Positions 41,415 through 49,938 of a DNA stretch of 64,000 nt are shown in pieces. The translations under genes were made by a program, and so were the position numbers. This DNA is from Desulfoscipio geothermicus (GTDB lineage: Bacteria > Bacillota > Desulfotomaculia > Desulfotomaculales > Desulfallaceae). Where the stretch lies: the NCBI GenBank assembly GCA_016841205.1, contig JAENZP010000002.1, positions 1 through 64,000 on the forward strand, in the 5' to 3' direction. The first letter of the stretch is position 1, and every line of letters starts with the position of its first letter. The notes under the pieces are model-generated. The model saw only the letters and a list, made by a program, of their open reading frames with translations, searched no databases and was not told the origin of the DNA.

Positions 41415-41434
41415 AAGCTGACCTTAGTCAGCTT
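41415..41434 (+). promoter_or_regulatory. Leader hairpin before the queuosine-precursor transporter
   Basis: AAGCTGAC, loop CTTA, GTCAGCTT, followed by a T-rich patch at 41446-41454. It could be an attenuator terminator, but no preQ1 aptamer consensus could be fitted upstream. A REP copy separates it from the gene. Confidence 0.4.
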
Positions 41435-41454
41435 CGAAGCAGGCTTTTTATTGT

Positions 41455-41478
41455 TGTCAAATGTCAAGGTCTGACCCC
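41455..41478 (-). repeat. REP half-element in the transporter leader
   Basis: Exact 24-bp copy in TGTCAAATG orientation, between the leader hairpin and the ribosome binding site of the transporter gene. It keeps the upstream frame open (VVKCQGLTP), which creates a misleading longer reading frame. Confidence 0.92.
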
Positions 41479-41524
41479 ATTCCGGTCGCGGCCACCCGGA
41501 TTAACAAAACAGGAGGCGGTTTTT

Positions 41525-42199
41525 TTGCGTTTATTCCCCATCATCATGGCTTTATTTGTTACTGTTCTAATGGTTTCAAACACTGTGGCAGTTAAAATTA
41601 CCCATCTTGGACCTTTTTATTTTGACGGCGCGACAATTCTTTTTCCCTTAGCATATATATTTGGGGATATATTGACCGAGGTTTATGGCTATAAGCGAAG
41701 CAGAATTGTTGTCTGGACCGGTTTTTTGGCTTGTATAATTATGTCGTTGATTTATTGGTTGGTCGGTATACTACCCGCCGCTGATGATTGGCATCAGCAA
41801 GATGCTTACCTGGCCATTTTAGGCCAAACACCAAGGATAGTAGCGGCAAGTTTGATTGCCTACCTGGGCGGTGAATTTGTTAATGCCTTTATCCTGGCTA
41901 AAATGAAAATTGCCACCGAAGGGCGGCTTCTTTGGACAAGGACTATTGGCTCAACAATAGTTGGCCAGGCGGTAGACACAGTAATATTCGTCTGCATAGC
42001 CTTTTCAGGAGTAATACCGGCCAACCTTTTAATGTACATGATAGTATCCAACTATATCTTTAAAACGTCGTTTGAAATTCTAGCTACTCCCTTTACCTAT
42101 GCCGCAGTCGGGTTGGTTAAGAAAGTAGAATCCGTTGATTACTACGACAGGGATACTGATTTCAATCCCTTTAGATTCTCCATTAAAGACATGGCCTAG
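41525..42199 (+). CDS. Queuosine precursor transporter (VUT/YhhQ family)
   Basis: A 224-residue membrane protein with about six helices of the QPTR (YhhQ) family, which imports preQ0/preQ1 or queuine-related bases. Signatures: VANTVAVKI-like VSNTVAVKITHLGPFYFDGATILFPLAYIFGDILTEVYGYKRSR and DTVIFVCIAFSG. The start is TTG 41525, with a perfect AGGAGG eight bases before it. The frame continues upstream to 41372, but only through the REP copy and without a ribosome binding site. It is a single gene followed by a bidirectional terminator. Confidence 0.9.
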   Translation: MRLFPIIMALFVTVLMVSNTVAVKITHLGPFYFDGATILFPLAYIFGDILTEVYGYKRSRIVVWTGFLACIIMSLIYWLVGILPAADDWHQQDAYLAILGQTPRIVAASLIAYLGGEFVNAFILAKMKIATEGRLLWTRTIGSTIVGQAVDTVIFVCIAFSGVIPANLLMYMIVSNYIFKTSFEILATPFTYAAVGLVKKVESVDYYDRDTDFNPFRFSIKDMA

Positions 42200-42226
42200 G
42201 GCCACAGCTTCACCCCTCTAAAACGT

Positions 42227-42281
42227 CAAAAAGCCGCAAACCCCTTAAAATCAAAGGGGCTTGCGGCCATTCAGTTTTTTG
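42227..42281. terminator. Bidirectional terminator
   Basis: GCCGCAA-CCCCTT pairs with AAGGGG-TTGCGGC around a short loop. T-runs lie on both outer sides (TTTTTT on plus; TTTTTGACG on minus). It serves the convergent transporter and deaminase genes. Confidence 0.9.
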
Positions 42282-42302
42282 CTTGAAACCTTGTATCCCT
42301 GT

Positions 42303-44066
42303 CTAGAGAAACCTGGGGGGATACAGGGTTTTTCCTGTTTTGACATCAATGATCCCGTCGGCTGTAATCCGGGGTCCGGGCAGAAAATCACTGACCAGAA
42401 ATAACAAGGTAAATAAAAGGTCATGATATGGATAACCGCATACCCGGGCCCTCTCTTCAAGTTCATCGACCTTTTCCAGCAATACCTCAAAGGTCTCCGC
42501 GCTCATAATCCCGCCGTATAACAAGGGCATTTTAAACATATACTCCTTACCATCAACGAGCGCGATACCCCCTCCCATATCCACCACCTCAGCAGCTGCC
42601 GCTGCCATAGCCGACCGGCTCCGGCCCAGGACCAGCAGGTCATGTGACGTTGTACATGTGGCGGCCAGAGCTTCCATCTGCCCGATGCCCTCAACAAACC
42701 CGTTGGCCACCCATTTACCCCACCGGTCAATCAAAGCACAGTAAAGCAGGCCCTCCTTACGTTCTAAAAAACCGTTCCGAGACTCCAGCGTCATTTCCTT
42801 TAACCGGGTGATTGCCGCTGATTTAAATTCAATAACGGGAAAGACGGTTGAACTGGCCGACGGAACACCAAACAAGTGGGGATCGCCGACCAGCCGGCGG
42901 GGAGGTAATTGTGTTTGCAGGCCTAAAGAAAGCCAGTCGGGTGTTTGCAAGGGTGCACAAACTTTTCCGTCTGCAGCAACCACCTGCCCCCCGGCGATAA
43001 CCAGACGGGGTTTAAAGTTTTGCAGATCCGGTAAAAGAAGTATGTCCGCATACCTCCCGGGGGCAATACCCCCGATTTCCCTGTCCAGCCCAAGATAGGT
43101 GGCCGCATTAATAGTGGCCATCTGGATGGCTGCAACCGGTTCCAGCCCGGCCTCGACCGCCTTTCTCACCATCCCTTCAATCCAGCCCTCCCGCGCTAAA
43201 AACCCCGGGGTTGAACCGTCTGTCGTAAAAAGCAGCCGTTGGGTCGGCAATTTATACTCTGTTATCGCCCTCAGCAGCTCAGGCAGGTCGGGTCTAAGCG
43301 AGCTATGGCGCAGGATAGTCCAAAAGCCCAGGCGAAGTCGATTTAGCACATCCCCGGCCGTAATCGCCTCATGACAGGACTCCTCACCAGCCGCGGCCAC
43401 CGCATTTAGCCGTTCGTAAGAGCAGCCGGGCGCATGCCCCTCAAAGCCCAGCCCTCGCTCCTCGGCCAGGCTAATTCTCTGGATAACGGACTCGTCCCCT
43501 TCCACCAGCTGTGTCCAGCGGGGAATTTCGGCCAGCTTAATGACGCGGGGTTCCTTAAAAACCTTGTCCAGGTTGGTAAGAGAAAACAATTCAGCTTCCT
43601 CAGGACTAGGGGATTGGGGCATGATCCGAGCCAGCCAATAGAGCCGGGCAGGCAGCTTTTCCAATGCTTTAATTAATTTGATAAAGCCGTCAGGCCCCAA
43701 GTAAACATAGAAAAACAGGTTATCACATACAAAAGTAGTGGTTCCGAGAGTCAGGTTAGCTTCGACCATACTGGCCGGCGTGTAAATTACCCACGGGTGA
43801 GTATGCACTTCAATAAAGCCCGGGCATAAATAGCACCCAAAAGCATTAATTATTTTGGTACGTTGGCCTACCATTTTACGACTATTGCCAACATAGGCTA
43901 TTCTCCCTTGAAAAACCGCTACATTGGCCGGATATACTTCACCGGTATAAACGTTGACCAGTGAACCGCCCTCTATATATAGATCCGCTGTCCCTTTTCC
44001 ACCGGCCACCGCCAAAATACCCTGAATTTCAGAAACTGTCCTGCCCAAAATCATCACTTGCATCAT
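42303..44066 (-). CDS. Adenine deaminase-related amidohydrolase (YerA-like)
   Basis: A 587-residue amidohydrolase of the adenine deaminase group. The metal motif is GFIEVHTHP; GLGFEGHAPGCSYERLNAVAAAG...CHEA and the C-terminal domain with TSHDLLVLG match the family layout. Compared with true adenine deaminase, the active-site block after the first motif reads SMVEANLTLGTTTFVCDNLFF and the later TTDGSTP replaces the usual TDD-type motif. This is the YerA-like pattern, and the substrate may differ from adenine. It overlaps the upstream CNNM/CorC gene by 4 bp (ATGA), so the two are cotranscribed. Confidence 0.8.
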   Translation of the reverse strand: MMQVMILGRTVSEIQGILAVAGGKGTADLYIEGGSLVNVYTGEVYPANVAVFQGRIAYVGNSRKMVGQRTKIINAFGCYLCPGFIEVHTHPWVIYTPASMVEANLTLGTTTFVCDNLFFYVYLGPDGFIKLIKALEKLPARLYWLARIMPQSPSPEEAELFSLTNLDKVFKEPRVIKLAEIPRWTQLVEGDESVIQRISLAEERGLGFEGHAPGCSYERLNAVAAAGEESCHEAITAGDVLNRLRLGFWTILRHSSLRPDLPELLRAITEYKLPTQRLLFTTDGSTPGFLAREGWIEGMVRKAVEAGLEPVAAIQMATINAATYLGLDREIGGIAPGRYADILLLPDLQNFKPRLVIAGGQVVAADGKVCAPLQTPDWLSLGLQTQLPPRRLVGDPHLFGVPSASSTVFPVIEFKSAAITRLKEMTLESRNGFLERKEGLLYCALIDRWGKWVANGFVEGIGQMEALAATCTTSHDLLVLGRSRSAMAAAAAEVVDMGGGIALVDGKEYMFKMPLLYGGIMSAETFEVLLEKVDELEERARVCGYPYHDLLFTLLFLVSDFLPGPRITADGIIDVKTGKTLYPPRFL

Positions 44067-45385
44067 CTTTCTATGCAGATTTTTACTTTTTCTATCCGTT
44101 TGTTTTTTACCTTTTCAATCTTAAATACAACATTCTTATGTTTCAAAGTATACTCTTTATCATCATCCGGAATAAATCCAAGCAGCATAATCAACAAGCC
44201 ACCCAAGGTATCATAGTCCTCTGAGTCCTCTTCCAGATCCAAGAATAATCGCTTGTTCAACTCTTCTACAGGCAAGCGGCCTTTTACCAAATAAGTATTG
44301 TTATCAATTTTTTTAATATCCGCATCTAAATCTTCAGTATCATCATCTTCGATTTTCCCCATGACTTCTTCGATTAAATCCACCATTGTGACAATTCCTG
44401 AAAAACCTCCATATTCATCAATTAAAATAGCCATTTGCTTTTTATGTCTTTGTAAATCTTTAAAAAGATCGTCGATATTCTTCCTTTCAGGCACAAAGTA
44501 TGCCGGCCGAAGAATGCTCCTGATATCCACATTGGTAAAACCTACCCTATGCGCTTCGATAATAAAGTCTGTCATGTGCAGAACACCAATAATATTGTCG
44601 CTATCCTCTTCAAAGACCGGAATTCTAGAGTGCTTTTCCTTTAGCAATTCGTCAACATATTCCGAAAGAGGATCGTTAATATCGATTAAATAGACCTCCG
44701 TCCTTGGTGTCATTACCTCTTCCGCCAATTTATTATCAAATTCGAAAATGCTATCGATCATATCCTTTTCTGTTTCGTTGATCGCGCCATGCTCTTGCCC
44801 GACTTCAACCAGTGATCTGATTTCTTCCCTGGATACTTTTTCTTCCAATGCATCATTGTTTAAACCCGTGATCCGGATTAATAAATTTGTAGAAATCGTA
44901 AGTAATTTCACAAACGGTGCTGTTAGTTTCAGGAAAAATAATACCGGCTTTACAGAAAAAAGAGCAATTGCTTCTGATTTTTTCAAGGCCAGCCTTTTGG
45001 GATACAATTCTCCCAATACAAGAGTGAAGTAGGATAAAATAAGCGTTACCAATATCAGTGCCAAATCCCGGCTGTAGGGAATATTTAAATAACTTAGCAA
45101 CAAACCGAGATCGCCGGAAATCCCTGTTGCCGCGTAAGCACTGGAGAAAAAACCGGCAAAAGTAATGCCTACTTGAATAGTTGACAAAAATTTTGTAGGT
45201 TCATTCATTAATTTTTGCAACAGGACAGCTTTCTTATTTCCTTCTTCTATTAAAAGCCTCAGCCTATTTTTATTTATAGATACAATTGCCATTTCCGCAG
45301 AAGCAAAAAAGGCATTGATTGTGGTAAGAATAGCAATGATCATTAGTTGCGAAATAATACGCGTAGAATCAGGATCTGTCACCAT
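44063..45385 (-). CDS. CNNM/CorC (hemolysin C-like) transport protein
   Basis: A 440-residue membrane protein with an N-terminal DUF21/CNNM helical domain (INAFFASAEMAIVSINKNRLRLLIEEGNKKA), two CBS domains (VMTPRTEVYLIDINDPLSEYVD; MAILIDEYGGFSGIVTMVDLIEEVMG) and the C-terminal CorC_HlyC domain (YLVKGRLPVEELNKRL). The family is linked to magnesium or cobalt efflux; the hemolysin name is historical. It starts at an ATG with AAAGGGAAAA upstream and overlaps the YerA-like gene. It is divergent from the class V aminotransferase. Confidence 0.9.
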   Translation of the reverse strand: MVTDPDSTRIISQLMIIAILTTINAFFASAEMAIVSINKNRLRLLIEEGNKKAVLLQKLMNEPTKFLSTIQVGITFAGFFSSAYAATGISGDLGLLLSYLNIPYSRDLALILVTLILSYFTLVLGELYPKRLALKKSEAIALFSVKPVLFFLKLTAPFVKLLTISTNLLIRITGLNNDALEEKVSREEIRSLVEVGQEHGAINETEKDMIDSIFEFDNKLAEEVMTPRTEVYLIDINDPLSEYVDELLKEKHSRIPVFEEDSDNIIGVLHMTDFIIEAHRVGFTNVDIRSILRPAYFVPERKNIDDLFKDLQRHKKQMAILIDEYGGFSGIVTMVDLIEEVMGKIEDDDTEDLDADIKKIDNNTYLVKGRLPVEELNKRLFLDLEEDSEDYDTLGGLLIMLLGFIPDDDKEYTLKHKNVVFKIEKVKNKRIEKVKICIER

Positions 45386-45554
45386 ATTTTTTCCCTTTCC
45401 ATTATTAGTAACCCATGAAATTTAGCATAACCCAAACTGGATTTTTTTTCAACCTAACTGTTACTCAAATGACATTATTGTATCCTTGTTCATACTATGT
45501 TGCAGCGACTATTTGTCTGTAAAAGTTTAATATACTTGAATGGAGATGATTTGT

Positions 45555-46889
45555 ATGCAATACAGCATATCGCAGCCCGACTTAAGAAACCTGGTTGTCG
45601 GCGTGAATACATCAGTGCCCTTAACCAACAATACATATGTAACAGCAGTTAACTTTGATAATGCGGCATCTACTCCACCCTTCTTTTCGGTTATGCAAGA
45701 AATTAATGATTTTGCCCCCTGGTATTCTTCCGTTCACCGGGGGACAGGTTATAAATCAATTCTATCTACTCAAGTTTATGAAAGTGGCAGGCAGGTAATC
45801 AAAGATTTTGTAAAAGCGGACCAAGACAAGGATGTAGTTATCTATACAAAGAATACCACGGAATCTATCAATATGCTGGCCTATCTATTGTGTGAAAATG
45901 ATAAAAACCAGGTTGTTCTTTCTACCTGGATGGAACACCTCGCCAATGACTTACCCTGGAGAGATAAATTTACGGTTGATTATGTGGAAATAGATACTTA
46001 CGGCAGGCTGCGTTTGGATGACCTGGAAAACAAACTGCAAAAATACAGCGGACGAGTCAAACTGGTAACTGTTACTGGAGCCTCGAATATAACAGGCTAT
46101 CTGAACCCTATTCATGAGATAGCTAAAATAGTTCATAAACACGGCGCCAAGGTCCTGATTGACGGCGCGCAATTAGTTCCTCATATAGCGGTCGATATGA
46201 AGCCTTTTGATTCACCGGAACATATCGATTACCTGGTTTTTTCCGCGCATAAAATGTATGCTCCGTTCGGAATGGGAGTACTTATCGGCCCCCAGGAATT
46301 TTTTGCACAGCGCGAACCGGTATACAAAGGCGGGGGAGATGTTAAACTTGTAACACACCAGTCCATATATTGGGAGGAACCCCCGGCAAAGGACGAAGCC
46401 GGTTCTCCAAATGTTATCGGGGTGGCCGCACTAACTGCGGCGATAAAAACCCTTCAAAGTATTGGCCTTGAGCGAATTGAAGCATATGAAAATGATTTAA
46501 CCGGCTACGCTATGGATAGATTGAGATACCTGCCCGATATTGAAATATATACGCACAGCCAAGTGGAAAAGAGAAAAGTAGGTATTATACCCTTTAACAT
46601 CAAAGGGGTATATCACGAATTGACAGCGAAAATACTTTCCGGTGAAGATGGGATTGCGGTAAGACACGGCTTGTTTTGCGCACATCCATACGCAGGAAGG
46701 CTATTGAACTTGACTCCTGAGGAGTTGGATTATTCCGCCAACAATCCCGATACACAATTTCCCGGTCTGGTACGGGCCAGCTTTGGTCTATATAACAACA
46801 GTTCGGAAGTGGATAGATTTATCATCGCCCTGCAGAAAATTATCGCCAATAAAAGTCACTATATAATGAAATATAGCGGCAACACCTGA
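45555..46889 (+). CDS. Class V aminotransferase (cysteine desulfurase-like)
   Basis: A 444-residue PLP enzyme. The PLP lysine is in DYLVFSAHKMYAPFGMG; NFDNAASTPP at the start and GASNITGYLNPI are typical of the SufS/Csd group. A cysteine in GLFCAHP lies where desulfurases have the catalytic cysteine, so sulfur transfer from cysteine or a related lyase activity is plausible. No suf or isc partner genes are adjacent. ATG 45555 has GGAG nine bases upstream and is preferred to ATG 45540. It is followed 98 bp later by a second PLP enzyme. Confidence 0.88.
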   Translation: MQYSISQPDLRNLVVGVNTSVPLTNNTYVTAVNFDNAASTPPFFSVMQEINDFAPWYSSVHRGTGYKSILSTQVYESGRQVIKDFVKADQDKDVVIYTKNTTESINMLAYLLCENDKNQVVLSTWMEHLANDLPWRDKFTVDYVEIDTYGRLRLDDLENKLQKYSGRVKLVTVTGASNITGYLNPIHEIAKIVHKHGAKVLIDGAQLVPHIAVDMKPFDSPEHIDYLVFSAHKMYAPFGMGVLIGPQEFFAQREPVYKGGGDVKLVTHQSIYWEEPPAKDEAGSPNVIGVAALTAAIKTLQSIGLERIEAYENDLTGYAMDRLRYLPDIEIYTHSQVEKRKVGIIPFNIKGVYHELTAKILSGEDGIAVRHGLFCAHPYAGRLLNLTPEELDYSANNPDTQFPGLVRASFGLYNNSSEVDRFIIALQKIIANKSHYIMKYSGNT

Positions 46890-46987
46890 TAGCCTGCCTA
46901 AAGCTTCGTATTATGCCCTAGTGCCATCAACTATATATTCCGCATATATCTGTTATACAAATTGATATGTGTGGAGTGATTTATACC

Positions 46988-48229
46988 ATGTCCAAACTGG
47001 CCGTCAATGGTGGTAAACCCATCCGTACGACTCCGTTCGCCGCCTGGCCTTATTTTTCGGAAGATGAAATATCAGCGGCATCCGCCGTGTTAAAATCCGG
47101 TCAAGTCAACTACTGGACCGGTCAGGAGGGGCGTTCTTTCGAAAATGAATTTGCCCGGTTTGCCGGGTGCAAGTACGCCGTCAGCCTGGCCAACGGCACG
47201 GTAGCCCTGGAACTTGCCCTTTACGCTCTGGGTATAGGCCCCGGAGATGAAGTTATCGTAACCAGCCGAACCTTCATTGCCTCGGCAAGCTGCGCGGTAA
47301 TGCGCGGCGCCATACCGGTGATGGCCGACGTTGACCCGGTAAGCCAGAATATAACCGCCCAAACCATTGCCGCGGCCCTGACCCCCGGGACCAGGGCCAT
47401 CATTGCGGTGCACCTGGCCGGATGGCCATGCGATATGGACCCTATCCTGGAACTGGCCAAAGAGAAAGGCCTGTTCGTTATTGAAGACTGCGCCCAGGCA
47501 CATGGAGCAAAATACAAAGGACACCCGGTGGGATCAATGGGCGATGTGGCAGCTTTCTCATTTTGCCAGGATAAGATTATGACCACCGGCGGCGAAGGCG
47601 GCATGCTGACGACAAGCAATAAAGATATATGGGAAAAAGCCTGGAGCTTTAAAGACCACGGCAAAAGCTATGATGCGGTATATAACCGCCGGCATCCGCC
47701 CGGCTTCCGCTGGCTGCATGAATCCTTCGGCACTAACTGGCGGTTAACGGAAATACAGTCGGCCATCGGGCGCGTAATGCTCAAAAAGCTGCCTGAATGG
47801 CTGGAAAAACGCCGGAACAATGCTGCTAAACTAAACAAGCGCTTATGTGAAATTCCCGCCTTAAGAGTTACCATCCCCCCTGCGGATATCGAACATGCCT
47901 ATTACAAGTATTATGTTTTTGTCCGGCCGGAAAGACTAAAGGTCGGGTGGAACAGGGACCGCGTTATGGATGCCATATGCGCGGAAGGAATACCTTGTCT
48001 CAGCGGCAGCTGCAGTGAAATCTACCTCGAAAAGGCATTTGAAAAGAAAGGGCTGAGCCCGTTCGAACGATTAAAGACCGCCAAAGAATTAGGTGAAACA
48101 TCCTTAATGTTCCTTGTACACCCAACCCTTTCCGAGGATGATATGGAGGATATTTGTTTAGCTATTGAAAAAGTGTTCCTTACGGCTCAATTACCGCCAC
48201 CTTCGACCAGCTGCCGCGCATCTTCGTAA
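46988..48229 (+). CDS. DegT/DnrJ/EryC1 sugar aminotransferase
   Basis: A 413-residue PLP-dependent aminotransferase of the DegT family, which installs amino groups on nucleotide-linked keto sugars. Family marks: YWTGQEGRSFENEFARFAGCKYAVSLANGTVALELAL, EDCAQAHGAKYKG, and the PLP lysine in SFCQDKIMTTGGEGG. The start ATG 46988 follows GGAGTGA; the frame also opens at 46967. The last 15 residues overlap the convergent YvrJ gene. With Gmd made nearby (54 kb) it could act on the GDP-4-keto-6-deoxymannose product, but it is not in that operon and the link is speculative. Confidence 0.88.
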   Translation: MSKLAVNGGKPIRTTPFAAWPYFSEDEISAASAVLKSGQVNYWTGQEGRSFENEFARFAGCKYAVSLANGTVALELALYALGIGPGDEVIVTSRTFIASASCAVMRGAIPVMADVDPVSQNITAQTIAAALTPGTRAIIAVHLAGWPCDMDPILELAKEKGLFVIEDCAQAHGAKYKGHPVGSMGDVAAFSFCQDKIMTTGGEGGMLTTSNKDIWEKAWSFKDHGKSYDAVYNRRHPPGFRWLHESFGTNWRLTEIQSAIGRVMLKKLPEWLEKRRNNAAKLNKRLCEIPALRVTIPPADIEHAYYKYYVFVRPERLKVGWNRDRVMDAICAEGIPCLSGSCSEIYLEKAFEKKGLSPFERLKTAKELGETSLMFLVHPTLSEDDMEDICLAIEKVFLTAQLPPPSTSCRASS

Positions 48230-48378
48230 TCAACGCCGCCCTGGCGGGCCACCACTATGGTAAGCAGAGTGATGGATTTCTGCAACTCCTTGATCAGCGG
48301 CTCCAGCCGCATCAAAAGATATCCGGCCACTACCATTGGAAACCCGTAATTTGCCGTCAGCTTCATTATTTCTTCCAT
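48187..48378 (-). CDS. YvrJ family protein
   Basis: A 63-residue small membrane protein of the YvrJ family: MEEIMKLTANYGFPMVVAGYLLMRLEPLIKEL, one helix near the N-terminus, then a charged tail. Function is unknown; in Bacillus the family member lies beside the sigma-O genes. AAAGGGGTG precedes the ATG. It belongs to a conserved cassette with DUF2922, DUF1659 and a sigma-like gene. Its 3' end overlaps the DegT aminotransferase by 43 bp. Confidence 0.85.
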   Translation of the reverse strand: MEEIMKLTANYGFPMVVAGYLLMRLEPLIKELQKSITLLTIVVARQGGVDYEDARQLVEGGGN

Positions 48379-48400
48379 AAAGATACACCCCTTTCTGTCA

Positions 48401-48424
48401 TGTCAAATGTCAAGGTCTGACCCC
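48401..48424 (-). repeat. REP half-element between YvrJ and DUF2922 genes
   Basis: Exact 24-bp copy in TGTCAAATG orientation, 22 bp upstream of the YvrJ start and just before a GC-rich hairpin. Confidence 0.92.
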
Positions 48425-48430
48425 CCATTT

Positions 48431-48468
48431 TTTTAAGCGGCGGGAACTCAAATCCCCGCCGCTTAAAA
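48431..48468 (-). terminator. GC-rich hairpin after DUF2922 gene
   Basis: Perfect 14-bp stem (TTTTAAGCGGCGGG / CCCGCCGCTTAAAA) with a 10-nt loop, 4 bp after the DUF2922 stop. The stem has its own A/T outer pairs and could terminate in either direction, lowering expression of YvrJ relative to DUF2922. Confidence 0.75.
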
Positions 48469-48471
48469 TGA

Positions 48472-48696
48472 CTATTGCTCGTAGAGAACATTAACAGTTT
48501 TATCGACGATTTGCGCGCTGTACTTGGCCACCAAATCACCGCCGCTGGTATTGAAAATGTTCTTGGCGATAATCTGGTCCATCGCGGCGACCACCTCCGC
48601 CTGGGTTAGGGCCTCTTTTGGGTTGTCCAGCGAAATAGTGGTCCTGGTTCCCGCCTGGTTAACAAAACTCATCTGTAAAGTTTGCGTATCTGCCAT
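48472..48696 (-). CDS. DUF2922 family protein
   Basis: A 74-residue protein of DUF2922 (TLQMSFVNQAGTRTTISLDNPKEALTQAEVVAAMDQII). Members are small, soluble and usually encoded beside DUF1659 and YvrJ. Function is unknown. A good AGGAGG precedes the start. It is the second small gene of the cassette. Confidence 0.88.
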   Translation of the reverse strand: MADTQTLQMSFVNQAGTRTTISLDNPKEALTQAEVVAAMDQIIAKNIFNTSGGDLVAKYSAQIVDKTVNVLYEQ

Positions 48697-48802
48697 ATTT
48701 AAGCACCTCCTTTCCCGGCTTGAATTTAATATCCTCCGGGCACACAGTTAATTCAGGCCTCTACCAACCGGCCGGCTGCCGGTAAATTTTAGCCTTGGCA
48801 GC

Positions 48803-49030
48803 CTAAACTGCTGCTTCCAACACAGCGCTGTCCACGCGCAGCACTGCCGTTAAGGTGTACCCTTGTAATTGGACCAGAGCCTGGGCCACGTCGAAGATGT
48901 CCTGATCTAAAGCATCGGTTTTAACGTTGCTCAAACTCTTGTTGCGGTAAACGGGATTACCGTCGCCGTCCAGCCCGGTTTGAAACTGCATCCGCAATAC
49001 TGTGCTGCTGGGTATTTTTTCAACCGCCAT
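48803..49030 (-). CDS. DUF1659 family protein
   Basis: A 75-residue protein of DUF1659 (LRMQFQTGLDGDGNPVYRNKSLSNVKTDALDQDIFDVAQALVQLQGYTL). Function is unknown. AGGAGGTG precedes the start. It lies 72 bp downstream of the sigma-like gene and begins the DUF1659-DUF2922-YvrJ series. Confidence 0.88.
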   Translation of the reverse strand: MAVEKIPSSTVLRMQFQTGLDGDGNPVYRNKSLSNVKTDALDQDIFDVAQALVQLQGYTLTAVLRVDSAVLEAAV

Positions 49031-49102
49031 TTATTTCACCTCCTCTCCGGTTTTGTTAAGGGCCTCTATATATAAGTCACGGGAAAAACAAAAGTTGCCC
49101 CC

Positions 49103-49651
49103 TTACTTGATGCTTTTTAAATGATTTTTTAGTTGATTAATGATTCGCGCCATTCGCTTGGTTACGGATGATTTGGTTACCCCATCCCGCCTGGCCACAT
49201 CTGCCATAGATAGGCCTCTGTAATAAATATCTCTAACCAGCTCTTGCTGCCGCGGCTCCAGACCAGCAATGGCCCGCTTTACAGACTCTCTTTCCAAGCT
49301 GCACAACACAGCGTCAAGCACATCATTATCCGCCTTGAGGGTTTCCCATTTATCATTTTGTTCGCTATAGCTGCAATGCCGGCGGGTCTCTGCTTGATTA
49401 TTGTTGTTCTCAAGGCGATTCTCACCTTCGTTGATGACTAGCCACATCCATGGCTCAAGCTCACCCGTTCCCGACAGCATGTCCTTTGTAATAACGGTCC
49501 TTTCATAGGTAGCTGTGTGCCCGGAGGGTATAGCGTCACAGTCGCTTAAGTCAAAAGTGGTTTTTTTCTTTCCTACCGAATAGGTCACCTTGCCTTCCTC
49601 AGTAATTTCAATCGTACTGATTCCACCGGCTGTTTTAAATTGTTTGAACAT
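49103..49651 (-). CDS. Sigma-70 region 4-containing regulator
   Basis: A 182-residue protein. The C-terminal third is a sigma region 4 helix-turn-helix: LEPRQQELVRDIYYRGLSMADVARRDGVTKSSVTKRMARIINQLKNHL. The N-terminal 90 residues are beta-rich and carry no recognisable region 2. It is therefore either a divergent sigma factor split in function, like Bacillus SigO/RsoA near YvrJ, or a DNA-binding protein with sigma-like helix-turn-helix. AAGGAGG precedes the ATG. Two terminator-like hairpins occupy its leader. Confidence 0.78.
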   Translation of the reverse strand: MFKQFKTAGGISTIEITEEGKVTYSVGKKKTTFDLSDCDAIPSGHTATYERTVITKDMLSGTGELEPWMWLVINEGENRLENNNNQAETRRHCSYSEQNDKWETLKADNDVLDAVLCSLERESVKRAIAGLEPRQQELVRDIYYRGLSMADVARRDGVTKSSVTKRMARIINQLKNHLKSIK

Positions 49652-49688
49652 TTCTTTGTCCTCCTTCGAAATTTGGTAAAATGGGCAT

Positions 49689-49729
49689 AAAAAAAAGGCA
49701 CTAACGCGCCTCCCGAGCGCATCAATGCC
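49689..49729 (-). terminator. Terminator in the leader of the sigma-like gene, inner
   Basis: On the minus strand a 13-bp stem (GGCATTGATGCGC with GCGCGTTAGTGCC, several G-U pairs) and 7-nt loop is followed by T8. It is 38 bp upstream of the sigma-like ATG, so it is placed as an attenuator. Confidence 0.8.
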
Positions 49730-49735
49730 TGGCAG

Positions 49736-49786
49736 AAAAAAAAGCCGTTCCTGTCGGGAACGTTAAAACTCCCGGCCGAAACGGCT
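49736..49786 (-). terminator. Terminator in the leader of the sigma-like gene, outer
   Basis: On the minus strand CGTTCC/GGAACG forms a tight stem followed by GC and T8. An alternative longer pairing AGCCGTT/AACGGCT encloses it. With the inner terminator it forms a tandem between the ArpU-like and sigma-like genes. Confidence 0.72.
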
Positions 49787-49796
49787 AATTTCCAAT

Positions 49797-49854
49797 GGGG
49801 TCAGACCTTGACATTTGACACTGAACTGCGTGTCAAATGTCAAGGTCTGACCCC
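49797..49854. repeat. REP-like hairpin, full 58-bp element
   Basis: Two perfect inverted 25-bp arms (GGGGTCAGACCTTGAC...GACAC) with loop TGAACTGC. It lies between the ArpU-like and sigma-like genes, next to the tandem terminators. The loop matches those of the 9516 and 55332 elements when they are read in inverse. Confidence 0.95.
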
Positions 49855-49938
49855 ATTAACCCTGGTCATACTTACCACTATATTGATTATATTTCCATTG
49901 CAATGCCATTACAATTTCGTTTGACTGTTAATTAACTT

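Noticed and set aside
41380-41454. preQ1 riboswitch before the queuosine transporter
   Set aside because: Neither the preQ1-I nor preQ1-II consensus could be fitted; only a simple hairpin is visible.
41372-41524. 51-codon extension of the queuosine transporter
   Set aside because: Same reason: it runs through a REP copy, and a perfect AGGAGG lies before the TTG at 41525.
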